A stretch of 64,000 nt of DNA from NCBI GenBank assembly GCA_963575645.1, contig OY754472.1:434001-498000 (forward strand), written 5' to 3'. Below, piece by piece: positions 46,371 to 56,790 of the stretch (position 1 is the stretch's first letter; each line of letters opens with the position of its first letter). The position numbers and the translations under genes are program-made. A model generated the notes under the pieces. The model saw only the letters and a list, made by a program, of their open reading frames with translations, had not been told where the DNA came from and made no database searches. This DNA is from Xanthostigma xanthostigma (Eukaryota > Arthropoda > Insecta > Raphidioptera > Raphidiidae).

Positions 46371-47129
46371 ACCAGCGCTGGATTTAACTTTTTGGTGCTC
46401 TAGGTTTTTTTTATAGTTAACGGTGCCCTAGTTTTTCTCTTTTTATTGACAACAATACGTCATCATTAAGCAATAAACAGTACTTGTTTCTTATTTTGTT
46501 GCTTTGTTGTCGAAGATTCTAAGAAATTCAATCTTTTGTTTGTTGGGATTATCTTTCAGCTGCTTATCGATAAGTTATCATATTCTTAGTTGTCCACAAA
46601 CTTGCAAACTGTGAACATGGCGAGAAAAATAAAATAAGCGTTATAAACTTATAATTTGTGATAGTATATGAATATTTGTTGGTCAGTTGTAAATTGTATA
46701 TATAATGAGTAAATACATATTATAGTAAAAAATTGGTTGTCTGTAAAGTCGGTTTATGGACGATAGTTTTACGTGATAACGTATTCCGCTCGAAGGTCAG
46801 GCGGAACGTGACACATTTAGGAACGTGACACATTTCGGAACGTGACACATTTCGGAACGCAACACATTTCGGAACGTGACACTTTTTCGTGAATGCAGCC
46901 GGTGTTTCATCAATTTATAAGACGTTATCACGTCAAAAATTTTAATGGATTATTTCTTCTCTCTGTTTAACGACAGCTCTCAATAACGCCACAAAGTGCA
47001 CAGTGCTTTGAGTATGGAGTTTAGAAGTCGAACCGAAACAGCTGTAAATCTAGGAAAAAAGTATTCTCGTAATGTGGTGCTCCCTAGGTCGGTGCCTAGT
47101 ATATCTTATAATAAAGGATCCATCACTGA
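46371..47129. mobile_element. hAT-like non-autonomous element with nested MITE G
   Basis: Ends CAGCGCTGGATTTAAC and AAAGGATCCATCACTG are imperfectly inverted. Flanks share CTGTAA (CCTGTAAC left, ACTGTAAG right), a worn 8-bp target duplication. Parts recur at 42350-42665 and 61203-61300. MITE G lies inside at 46731-46940. Confidence 0.6.
46731..46940 (-). mobile_element. TTGGTTGTCTG/CACGTCA MITE family, copy G
   Basis: 210 bp from AATTGGTTGTCTG to CACGTCAAAAA. The interior has five successive GGAACGTGACACATTTC-like units (46803-46888). Host sequence flanking it reads through without the MITE at 42.4 and 61.2 kb. Confidence 0.93.
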
Positions 47130-47808
47130 CTGTAAGTAAATCGTGCACAATAGTTATAAGAAAGAAATCGGGCATAACTTTCTCTCATCTTAACATTAAC
47201 ACTGCGGCAAACGCTGTTTTAAACCAATCGTAATTACGTAATTTCATATATTTGTTGAATGGGGCATCAAAAAGCAGCTGACTGGTCTCGTTCTGTGTAA
47301 ACACAGTGGTGGTGGCTTCAATGGCAACGCATCGGTACTTCTATTGTTGCACTGGGGTGTGTTCATTATTACCAGCCTTTTAAATTACAGTCCCGTATTT
47401 CTCGGTTCGTCTGTGTATTTAAAGAGCAAGGCGTTTTCTTTTTTATTCTATTTAACACGTTAGTCGGACAGTTTAGGTCAAATCTTCCAAGTCGATTTGG
47501 AAACACTTCCACTTGATCTATTACTTTGCAATTTTGCATACTTATGTAGTATCGATGACAATACAATAATCTGATAACCACGATCTCTGATGCTGCTGTC
47601 AGGATAGTTACCTCACTATGCATTTTTTTAACAAAATGGTGGACGTACCGTGTTTGCGCTCGTTTTGATCGACAGACGGTTCTGATGATTATAATGTGCT
47701 TATAGAACAGATTTCTAAAACGGAAATTATCAAATATTTAAAATGTACTAAAACGAAGAAAATAATAAACAATCACACAAATTAAAATATGAATGTGCAT
47801 AAAAGGCA
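47130..47808. other. Intergenic DNA without recognised gene
   Basis: The - strand frame at 47369-47623 has no domain or splice support. No bounded repeat. Confidence 0.35.
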
Positions 47809-48263
47809 CTAGCCGTTACCCGCGGCTTCGCACGCGATTGCGACGAAACACAGATGGATTCCCATTATTTTGGCATAGTTACTCCTTTCTCGACGTAGAC
47901 CCTCCTAATAAATTTCAAAATTGATGACATTCACTTGATCTACGTTCCGACAAATCTTTAAAATGACACCAACGTTGATTTTTAGATTATTTACCTCTTT
48001 TCACCCTCTGAAGGGGTTGTTTTTGAAAAATAATGCTTATTGATTTGTTGACAGGAGTAATTTTCGAAATGATACATCTATCTTATATGATTTCTCCATG
48101 CAAATTTTCAATCCCCGTTACATCCTTTTAGAGATTTAATTTTCAAAAATCCATTCTTAGCGATAATAACTATCTGTGTGCCAAATTTCGGCCCAATCAG
48201 TCCAGTGGTTTGAGCTGTACGTTGATAGATCAATCAGTCACGGTTTTCTTTTATATATTTAGA
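47809..48263 (-). mobile_element. Helitron-type element, 455 bp
   Basis: In - orientation it starts TCTAAATATATAAAAG and ends GGTAACGGCTAG. It is preceded by A and followed by T, the A|T target rule of Helitrons. The interior has GCCCAATCAGTCCAGTGG-type sequence. It is non-coding. Confidence 0.7.
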
Positions 48264-48379
48264 TTTAAAAACAGTACCGGTAAACTATGAGAGCAGATTC
48301 CTAGGTTGATTTTAAGAAAAAAAGTTCCTGTGAAAGGGGGTCCACAATCGCTTTGTTTTCGGAGGTCTTTTTATAAGAA

Positions 48380-48498
48380 CTTTTTTTCTTAAAATCAATA
48401 AATTGAACGAGTTTTTATAATTAATTGTTTTTGTGTTGACGCTATTTATGTACATTAATTGTACCAACAAAATAAAGATCTCTATCTATCTATCTAAT
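48380..48498 (+). mobile_element. LINE 3' tail with (TCTA)n
   Basis: TGTACCAACAAAATAAAG followed by ATCTCTATCTATCTATCTA is a typical 3' UTR and microsatellite tail of a CR1-like LINE. No coding remains. Confidence 0.5.
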
Positions 48499-48519
48499 AG
48501 AATCGTCTCCCATAATTAC

Positions 48520-49190
48520 AATACAATACAATATCTCTTTATTTATAACCATAGTCGGTATAAAAATTGAGTCAATATAAGATCAGATACAAAAAAAAAA
48601 TATAAAATCAGATGCTAATGCTGAATTAATATAAAAACGTAATTACAATAAAAACTACTTTATTCAAAATTTAAAAACTCGTTAATAGAGTAAAAACAGC
48701 CTGCCACTAAGTTTGTTTTTTGAATTTATCAATACTATCTATTTTCTTTAATTCATCTGGCAATTTATTATACAATTTAAAGCGCAACATAATGGACCGT
48801 CATTACCAAATGAAAAGTGCTGTTGGCAGTGACGGATCCAGGATTACGGCAAGGGGGGGGTCTTGAAATTTTTTTTCTCATTTTGCGGAGAATTCATGAA
48901 AAACATGAAAAGCTTTTTTTTTATCGCGCAGTAAGATTTTAATTTGGGATTTTTGATTCTCTGGAAGGGGGGGTTTGGACCCGAAAACCCCCCCGTGGAT
49001 CCGCCACTGGCTGTTGGGGAATTAATAATGCTTCTCTGTGTCTTGTTTCATAACTGTCTGTCTCCAACTATTATGAATTTACTTTTATTAGTTACAACCC
49101 TGGAAAAATACACTCCGTAACCGTCATTTTGGTGTAGGGAGCCAACTTGATGTGACACACATATGCCTTACGTCATATTTAACTTTACGG
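48520..49190 (-). mobile_element. LINE ORF2 C-terminal fragment, interrupted by a hAT MITE
   Basis: On the - strand the pieces YETRHREALLIPQQHFSFGN and LYNKLPDELKKIDSIDKFKK match the usual end of CR1-like LINE ORF2, in two frames (one frameshift). A (TATTG)n-type tail lies near 48520. The hAT MITE at 48827-49009 splits it. Confidence 0.75.
48827..49009. mobile_element. hAT MITE (CAGTGRCGGATCCA ends) with 8-bp target duplication
   Basis: 183 bp. The ends are CAGTGACGGATCCA and TGGATCCGCCACTG, flanked by a perfect GCTGTTGG duplication (48819-48826, 49010-49017). G-run and C-run tracts lie inside. It is inserted into the LINE fragment, so it is younger than that LINE. Confidence 0.95.
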
Positions 49191-49281
49191 GAGTCCTATG
49201 TTCTTTACATTTGCGGCATACGTTATCGCTAAAACATTGAAAGTGCTGAAAAAGCATGCTATTACACATTTTATCACTACA

Positions 49282-49466
49282 CAGCGGTCTGGCCCGGCTT
49301 CGCCCGAATTTGTAGATTGCCACTGTTTATTTGTCACGTTGCAAAATTGGTGTCCACCAAAAGCGCTCTTATTTCAACGCCTTTACGTCCATCTAAAGGC
49401 CCATTCTAAATATTGGTGAAAACAGTTTTTGAGTAGTTTCGGAGATTACCTCCTACATCTAGGCAA
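49282..49466 (-). mobile_element. Helitron-family fragment
   Basis: GCGGTCTGGCCCGGCTTCGC, then AATTTGTAGATTGCCACTG, TATTGGTGAAAACAG and GAGATTACCTCCTACATCT. Same family as 24735-24960. Confidence 0.6.
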
Positions 49467-50149
49467 CTTCTTTTATATTAATGATTTGGGTGTTGATTTC
49501 TAAATGATAGCAGCAGTACCAGCTGTTGCAATTTTAATTTGGCTTTCTAGAAAGTACATCTACAGGCGTGTTTAAAAATTTCCATCGAAATGTAGTTTGC
49601 ATTTCAAAGTTTTTTTGGGGAATAGCGCTCCCAGGAACCCGACCTCGCACCAGTCCGTTTTTTGGCAGATTCTTTACTACACACATAGACACAGATGACC
49701 TCAGCTGTTAAGCGTCTATAAAGTACAATCTGTCTTTTAAATTTTAAACTAGAACAACTGGTTATCGCTAACTGACTGATTGTTAAAAACGGAAATTGTT
49801 ACAATTGAATAAAAATATCGATTACAGATATTAGTTTAATAATTGTTTCAGTTAGTCATAATGTGTAAACTATAATTTTACATGTTATCTTACCTTAGTT
49901 CTGAAATATTCAGGAAAGATAAGTGTAGGATATTTTTACGTCGTACAAATATTTGGTTGTAAATAGCCAGATGTACAAAAATTTTGGCGCGTGCTACAAA
50001 AACACGTGTCGTATAGCAGCAGATGTTTCGCTTCCCCCTATTAAACAGTTCTTTGCGACTTGTAGTTCTAACATGGGGTGCAGTTTCAGGGCTTTCCAGA
50101 CTTGTATAAATAATTAACAATATTAAAAAACCTAAATAAGCAAACGCCA
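49467..50149. other. Intergenic DNA without recognised gene
   Basis: A - strand frame at 49890-50219 runs into the MITE at 50150 and lacks any domain. Confidence 0.35.
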
Positions 50150-50253
50150 GTGACGTCATTTTCATTCCCGTAGCTAGCACGACAACAAGCACAAGCCCCG
50201 GCAGCGATTCCAGCGGCAAAACCAGCTTCGTGTGCAGCGGCCTTTACTTATTT
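50150..50253 (+). mobile_element. AAGGCCGCTGCACACGAGG-type MITE, end fragment
   Basis: CAGTGACGTCATTTTCATTC through AAACCAGCTTCGTGTGCAGC to GGCCTTTA is the right end of the family. No left end was found. Confidence 0.7.
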
Positions 50254-50451
50254 TCAAAGTTTTCTTATTCAGGGCGTAAAAGCACGTATCAGGTCTTTAT
50301 ATTATAGCTTTATATTGAACCACTTTATAGGAAAAATGCGATGTAGAATTTTATCTTTCAATTAGCTTTAATATTTGCATCTTTTAATAAATAATTTCCA
50401 ATTAAGTAATGATGGCTTAATATGAACGTAGGATCATAGAGAAGGATATTA

Positions 50452-50723
50452 TTTTTGACGTGATAACGTCTTATAAATTGATGAAACACCGGCTGCATGC
50501 ACGAAAAAGTGTAACGTTCCGTAAAGTGTCACGTTCCGCCTGACCCTGTGCGTGCAAGCGAGAGCGCAGTATAAGCGATAGAGAGTCGGTAAAAATATAG
50601 TTTGACAGCTACTAAAATTTAGGTTATGTATTATTAAATATGATATTAGAGCGGAATACGTTATCACGTAAAACTATCGTCCGTAAACCGACTTTACAGA
50701 CAAGTGACAACCAATTTTTTTTT
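50452..50723 (+). mobile_element. TTGGTTGTCTG/CACGTCA MITE family, copy H
   Basis: Starts TTTTTGACGTGATAACGTC and ends CAGACAAGTGACAACCAATTTT, with a small duplication of GACAA. The interior has GAGCGCAGTATAAGCGATAG, which copies A-C lack. Confidence 0.9.
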
Positions 50724-51482
50724 AAGAAAATAGTCGTTTTGAAATCTGGGCTGTGATTTTTTAAATACTTTGTTTTATTTTTTCCCTTACAAATCCAATT
50801 AGGATTTATTGTTTGCTTGAAACGAACAGAAGCAAAAATGATCAGATATAAATAAAGCTATGCTTAAATTTTTTTTAAAGCTTGAAAATTCAATGAAAAC
50901 ATTTATAACGTTTTATTTTATATTTGGGCATCCTTGGACGTTGCCCTAGGTGAATATTCAGCAATATATCTATAGCCAAAGGCAATATAAACGTATTTTG
51001 TACTTCTGAATTTAAACTGCCAGATATTTAAAATATAAATTTAAAGGGCCAAGCATTGGCCTTTTAAATTTATATTTTCAAAAATATAATGAGTTTTAAA
51101 TATATTTGTAAAATGGATTGTTGACTGGCATACAATTAAATTTATTGTATCTACGTAATTATATTAAATGTATTGTGGAGTATTTAATTTACAAATAGCC
51201 TTTTAAAATTTTAATACAAACTACTTGATAGCCAGCAGGAAAACGAAATTACAGAGACGTAAAAATTTTATGTTTATTGCATAGAATTTATTTTAATATG
51301 AAAAATGGAGATATTTAAATAACATAAATTGTTATTATTTATACCGATTTAAATGTTTTATTTAAATACAATATTATAGGTATCTACCTACTACAATTAT
51401 TATTAAAAATTAAAAATAACGTTTTCCATTCTCGTCAAATACCATAAGTAAGTATTCCAATATTAGTAGCAACTGAACACAA
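50724..51482. other. AT-rich DNA before tRNA-Lys
   Basis: The near-palindrome TTTAAATTTATATTTTCAAA and AATATAAATTTAAAGGGCC surrounds about 51050. No gene. Confidence 0.35.
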
Positions 51483-51555
51483 GCCCGGCTAGCTCAGTCG
51501 GTAGAGCATGAGACTCTTAATCTCAGGGTCGTGGGTTCGAGCCCCACGTTGGGCG
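51483..51555 (+). tRNA. tRNA-Lys (anticodon CTT)
   Basis: The 73-nt cloverleaf can be folded by eye. The acceptor stem is GCCCGGC/GTTGGGC with two G-T pairs, followed by the D arm GCTC...GAGC, the anticodon stem TGAGA/TCTCA with CTT at 51516-51518, and the T arm GTGGG-TTCGAGC-CCCAC with discriminator G73. The A box (TAGCTCAGTCGG) and B box (GGTTCGAGCCC) are intact, and a T run starts 7 nt downstream as a Pol III terminator. There is no intron and no encoded CCA. Confidence 0.98.
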
Positions 51556-52889
51556 AATATATTTTTATGTTTTTTTTTTTATTTTTACATTGCTTTGTAC
51601 TAAGTCTTACAATTTAATTTATTTTAATTTTTGTTTACGACTAATTAAAATTAATTAAATATAATTAATAGCTCATTTGAAAACTTACAACACTAGGTGC
51701 CTATATAAAATAATTTTCCTACAGTGTTTTCAATTAAATATTTATTATATTTTTTTAATTTGATGTTTTAATAAAAATTTATTAATTATAAAAAATGTGA
51801 ATACTGTTTTTAGGCGCGAATAGCGTAAACTAAAGCGCCTTATTTTCATTGTATTTTTTAGTAAAACTTGAGAGCCATCTATGGACGGTTAAGTTGTGTT
51901 GTTTATCTTGATTGCAGTATACATCTTTTTACATTTATCCATTCGACACTAGATGACACATATGTACACGCAAATATTTTCTTCAAAAATTGAGGTTTGA
52001 GCTTAAAATAAATAACAAAGCAGGGAACTGCCGGAAACTGCTAAAGTGTGTAAAAATAAATATAACTTCAGTGCTATTTTGTTAAAATTTGTCTACATTC
52101 CATTAGGTATATGAGGCTGTAAAAATTAAAAAAAAATAATATAATATATTATGACAGTTTTCTATTAGAAATTTCATTGCTACAGAGAAACAATTTTCGT
52201 TAATTTTCAATATGGGACATATTAAATACCTATATGGGTGACACTGCCTGGGAAGGTCGTGATATTCGAGTCAAGTGACGTCAGGCCCAATTGGTTTGAT
52301 TGTATGAAATAAAGACAGCAGTACAAACTATGTCTAAAATCTCGCTAAACATATCTGAGAGATAAAAATCTATTGGACACTTTTTCTTAGTGACCTTTAA
52401 ACTATAAAATAAATACCATTTTCGAACAATTTAACCGAGAACCAAAACCCATAAAGTTTGTGCGGGGTCCTTTAAAAAGAACCGCGATTTTTTTCAAAAT
52501 AGTTACTGCTCGTAAATATTTGCTGCTCTGCTCTGAACTACGACGTGTTTGACCCATACGTAAAAATGCGCCTGCCGTGGTGGGTCAATCAATCACGAAG
52601 TTAGTTAACGATCTTGAATCTAGATAATTACGGTTGCATGACGGTTTTGTACCATATTGACAAGATTATTGCAGACAAAAATAATTTGTTGCTCAACTCT
52701 AAACACAGACTAGGTAAACGTTGAGATAATACTTATTTGGTTGAAATCACATTCCATCTCTGTCAAGTAAAGAACCAGTCTCGCCTTCCCATTATCTTTA
52801 ATGTACGTATATTATTATTATAGTGCATCCATTTAACAAACACGATTACGATATGAAATGCTTTATTTTTCCCAAATTGCTTAGTTTGA
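51556..52889. other. AT-rich DNA after tRNA-Lys, one shared repeat
   Basis: 52330-52475 (AAAATCTCGCTAAACAT, AACCGAGAACCAAA, GTGCGGGGTCCTTT) recurs at 59328-59457. No protein gene. Confidence 0.4.
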
Positions 52890-53367
52890 CTACTTGCCGC
52901 TGTCTTGCTAGATTTGACTACTGGTCTTCTAGCGCTGGTTTTATTGATTGCTTCACACGAGACGTCTTTTCAAGCTTGCTTTATGGATAGATCTGGTGCG
53001 AGCGCATTGACAGTTCAAATATAAACACAGAACAAAACGTGTCTGTTGTCTGACTCTGAGCAGAATGACACCATCTTGGTTTGGTGGGCGTTTGTTCATG
53101 TCGTCCACGTGACAAGATACTGGCTTCTTGATTGGTTCTTGCTCAAAGCAAGCAGAGAACGTAGCAAGAAAAATAGCCGCTCTTCTAATTTTAAAACCTA
53201 TCTTGTGACGTCATTTCCAGCTTCGTACCCAGCCTACCTAGAAGTCCAGCTTTAAAACAGGCATTGTGTGAAACCGACACAAAATGCAGTGCCACAGCAC
53301 GCTTGGAATCTAGCAGCGGAATCAAGCAACGAATTTAGCGGCAAAAGCAGCCTCGTGTGCAAGGGAG
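52890..53367 (-). mobile_element. AAGGCCGCTGCACACGAGG-type MITE, copy 3 (empty site for hAT copy 1)
   Basis: Runs from GCTAGATTTGACTACTGG to GCAGCCTCGTGTGCAAGG. It reads GACAGTTCAAATATAAACAC without interruption where copy 2 holds the hAT MITE. Confidence 0.8.
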
Positions 53368-53541
53368 ATAATATTATGATAACAGCGCTACAGAAATTTT
53401 TAAGCTAGAACCTTGCGTGAATGGAAAAACTACGACAGCATATTCACGTTTATAGACCAGAATTTATTGAATGTATTTTATTTAATCCATTGGTTTGATG
53501 AAGAAGTGCCGACGTACGGTACATTATAATATGTATTTTTC

Positions 53542-53803
53542 AAATCTTTGATTAACGTCTGATTAGAACTCTTCAATAAATAAAATTATCGACCAATTTT
53601 TCAGACAATATATTAACAAAAAAAATATAATTAATACATTAACGTTTCGATCCGGATTTGGATCTTCTTCAGATCTGATCTAAAAAATATAAAAAATAAT
53701 TAATATTTAATTTCTAATTAGCTTTTTGAAACGTTAATGTATTAATTATATTTTTTTTGTTAATATATTGTCTGAAAAATTGGTCGATAATTTTATTTAT
53801 TGA
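53542..53803. mobile_element. Inverted Penelope-like insertion with 13-bp target duplication
   Basis: ATATGTATTTTTC flanks both sides (53529-53541, 53804-53816). Within, two ~80-bp arms (53574-53654 and 53724-53802) are inverted copies. The loop reads AACGTTTCGATCCGG and GATCTTCTTCAGATCTG, a phrase typical of Penelope-like ends. No reverse transcriptase was seen. Confidence 0.6.
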
Positions 53804-53816
53804 ATATGTATTTTTC

Positions 53817-54580
53817 TGAATTAACTTAACTATTCCGCGAAATTAATAGAAAGATAACATTCATAAAAAAGTGGAATTAAAGAAATTATATATTTTTAAT
53901 CAACTAAATTTGTTTTATTAGAATGGTAATAGTGTAAAAACTATAAGCAAGCAGTTTTTGGATATTTTTTCAGTTTTTTTTATTTCTATTATTTCAAAAA
54001 GTATGTTGATTATTTTAATAAAAAATCAATAGGATTATATTACTTCTGTATATTAAAACTACAAAAAGTAGATGAATGACTATTAAAATTTTAACTTGCA
54101 GTTTGCAAGCACTATATAATTTGTATTGTACCCTATAATATACTTTTATTATAATATATAGGTAGGTACCTACCTAATACACTATCGCCCAGAAGTATTA
54201 CAAATCCAAAGTGATGCATCCATATAGTGCTTCATAGAACAGACAGATAAAATTACATAATCATTTCAATACTGTAAAATGAAATTACATTCTGTGTTTC
54301 AAAAATTAAAGAAACAGCGTACTATAAAGATTTACCATTGGAGATTGTATTATCAAGTCGTTATTCGTAGCAACAAAAATCATTCGAAAGATTTTGATTA
54401 ACCTCTCGAAGCATTTCGAGATATGGACTAGTTCGACAATTTTAATTTGAAATATCCAGTCTCTGTTTGCCGTAGTAGGGAAATTAAGAGGTGTCAGACT
54501 GATTTTTCTAAAAGACAATTTATAATATTCAGGGTGTCATAGCGGATCTGACTCTAAATTAAAAACTAAAACAAATACTA
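53817..54580. other. AT-rich intergenic DNA
   Basis: No supported gene. The frame at 54306-54518 has no domain. Confidence 0.35.
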
Positions 54581-54801
54581 AAAAAATTGGTTGTCTGTAA
54601 AGTCGGTTTACGGACGATAGTTTTACGTGATAACGTCATAAAGAAACATTGAAATGCGTACAAGCCGACGCTTGGGCCGATCGTGCCTCTCTATCGCTTA
54701 CACCGCGCTCTCGCTTGCACGCTCAGGCTCAGGCGGAACGTGACACTTTTTCGTGCGTGCAGCCAGTGTTTCATCAATTTATAAGACGTTATCACGTCAA
54801 T
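54581..54801 (-). mobile_element. TTGGTTGTCTG/CACGTCA MITE family, copy I
   Basis: From AAAATTGGTTGTCTG to GTTATCACGTCAA. The middle carries ATTGAAATGCGTACAAGCC and GGGCCGATCGTGCCTCTC, present only in this copy. This may be the fuller internal sequence of the short form. Confidence 0.88.
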
Positions 54802-54809
54802 AAAATGTT

Positions 54810-54968
54810 TATTTATTTAGTTTAAGCTCTCATGAGGATCCAGGTACATGAAGTCTCTTGTTCTCGATATGCTCATTGATGTCAGGTGTCATATTTGAGG
54901 TAGTTATTTTCAGAATAGATTCTGGTCGCGGACCGTACTAAAATGGCTTGAAGGCCGTATCCTAGGGG
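54810..54968 (-). repeat. Second copy of the 38605-38810 repeat
   Basis: Shares GAGGATCCAGG, TCATTGATGTCAGGTGTC, GATTCTGGTCGCG and TTGAAGGCCG with 38.7 kb. It is interrupted at its end by the element at 54969. Confidence 0.55.
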
Positions 54969-56107
54969 CAGGGCCCTCGTAAGGCCTCATGCCGCCCGCG
55001 TGCGGATTCATAATTGACGCCCCTTATTGGGGATAAACTCACTAGACGATATGTCAAATTGAAAAACGTTAAAAATCCTAAATAACTAATACTGTAAGTG
55101 CAAATACTTCTTCATAGAATCAGACATTTTGTTTTTTTCTTCTTGCCTAATTTTCTTAAGTTGCAGAAATTGTGCACCCGAAGGTTTTTTCTTTTATTAC
55201 TTTCCTGAAATGCAACAATGCTTCACTTCACATCGTCATTACAAAACGATTTGGACAGGTAAAAATACTAATAAGACAATTAATTTTTGAAAACAAATAA
55301 AAATGTGAAAAATGTAACAGTGAAAGATACTTTACAAATGATAGGCTAAAAGTAAAAACGAGTCAAATTTTTAATCAGGACTAAAGCGGGATTAAATAAT
55401 TTTTAAGCAAAAATGATTTTAAAAATGTCGAGCACAAGAACGAAACACAATCATTGAAACATGGAGCTAAATTTGATTCTGAAATATATTCAATTAAAAT
55501 GAAGCACATTAAACAGTGAATTTTGAAAATTCACTCCGTACAGAGTGAACTTCAAAAATTCTCTCACGTTAAGAAAATCACTCCGCGGAGTAAACTGTTC
55601 TCAACAAAAACAGTTTACTCTGTGCGATTTTTTACGGCGTTCTTCTCCTGTCGTATACTTATGAATGAGAGAAAAATTTAGTTTCACCGCTGAGCTGAGA
55701 GAATTCATTAAGTCAAAATAATCTTTAGTTTATCAATTAGTAAAAAGTATTTGTTGATTGAAAAATACTTTACTTCACTCGCACTCTTGCAGGAATCGAC
55801 AGAAAAATTCAAGATATAAACATACGTGGGAGTCTCCCGATAGGGGCGCCCTGTCTACGCGCTGATGTGAACTAACTATCGAATCGAAAACTGCGCGTGA
55901 AATATTTCAAATTTCATTAAAAAATAAATAACTACTCGTAAGAGTTTTCACGCAGGCTTGAGTATGCAAATAAATTTGATATAAATATCAGTTATATATT
56001 TTTTCTATACAGTACAAAAAACATAATACAACCAGGCCATTTGCCGCCCCTTGAATGTGCCGCCCGCGTGCATCGCACACATCGCACTATAGGGCGCGAG
56101 GGCCCTG
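54969..56107. mobile_element. 1.1-kb non-autonomous DNA element with CAGGGCCCTCG ends
   Basis: The left terminus CAGGGCCCTCG and the right terminus CGAGGGCCCTG are exact reverse complements. Subterminal GCCGCCCGCGTGC occurs at both ends. The interior has short palindromes (CACTCCGCGGAGT, GTGAATTTTGAAAATTCAC). The CAGGG start suggests hAT-like mobilisation, but no clear 8-bp duplication is seen and no transposase is encoded. Confidence 0.65.
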
Positions 56108-56129
56108 GATCCGGGAGCCACACAAACTA

Positions 56130-56790
56130 AAAGGAACTAACCCGGAATATTTATCGTCGGTAGTGTACTAGCTTAAGTCTTGTACAATGTATGTTACAGG
56201 CCTTTGCAGCATTCTGTTGTACCGAGATGGATGGTGGTGGGCTGTGCGCGTAACCAAAGCGAGTTTACTCTGAGAAAATAACATTCCTGATTCCGTTGAG
56301 TCGAACAGTCGAGGTCTCCATAACAGCAGACGAGTCCGAGAGACCCGGTCAGTTACTCTCCTTCGCGTGCATTGATATCACCGCACATACCTGCACACAC
56401 ATACACAACTGTGTTGGAAGTTGACCAATTTTAAGTTAAGTTCACACGAATTGTTTACGAAACCTGAAAACTGAAGTATTCGTTCGTCCGTTTTTCGGTT
56501 TTCGAAATAAATGAGAAAATGTGCTAGTTTTTTGAAAGTTTAAAGTGTGGAGTGCATAAGTGTGAAATTGGAAGTTTTTTTTTTAAAAAGAAATAATGAT
56601 AAATTTAATGTAGATTATTTTTCGGTGTGTTTGTTTTATTGGATAGTTTTCTTGAAGAGATTCTTGAAATTCTTTGGGTCATCGACATATAAAGATTGAA
56701 TCTGCACTAACTTGATATTCCAATGCAGATGTCTGAAGTCTGAACTGAAAGATGTTTCCTGATCTAAGAATACATCGATGATCTATAACG
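56130..56790 (+). promoter_or_regulatory. Candidate promoter and non-coding first exon
   Basis: A non-repetitive, less AT-rich block contains TCAGTT at 56349-56354, an arthropod-type initiator. About 430 bases later AACGTATGT at 56785 could be a GT donor. No coding exon follows in the window, so any gene would extend beyond 64 kb. Weak evidence. Confidence 0.2.

Noticed and set aside
49890-50219. 109-codon - strand frame with a hydrophobic start
   Set aside because: Its first third is the reverse of a MITE end and the rest has no domain.
53046-53255. 69-codon + strand frame
   Set aside because: It lies wholly inside MITE copy 3 at 52890-53367.
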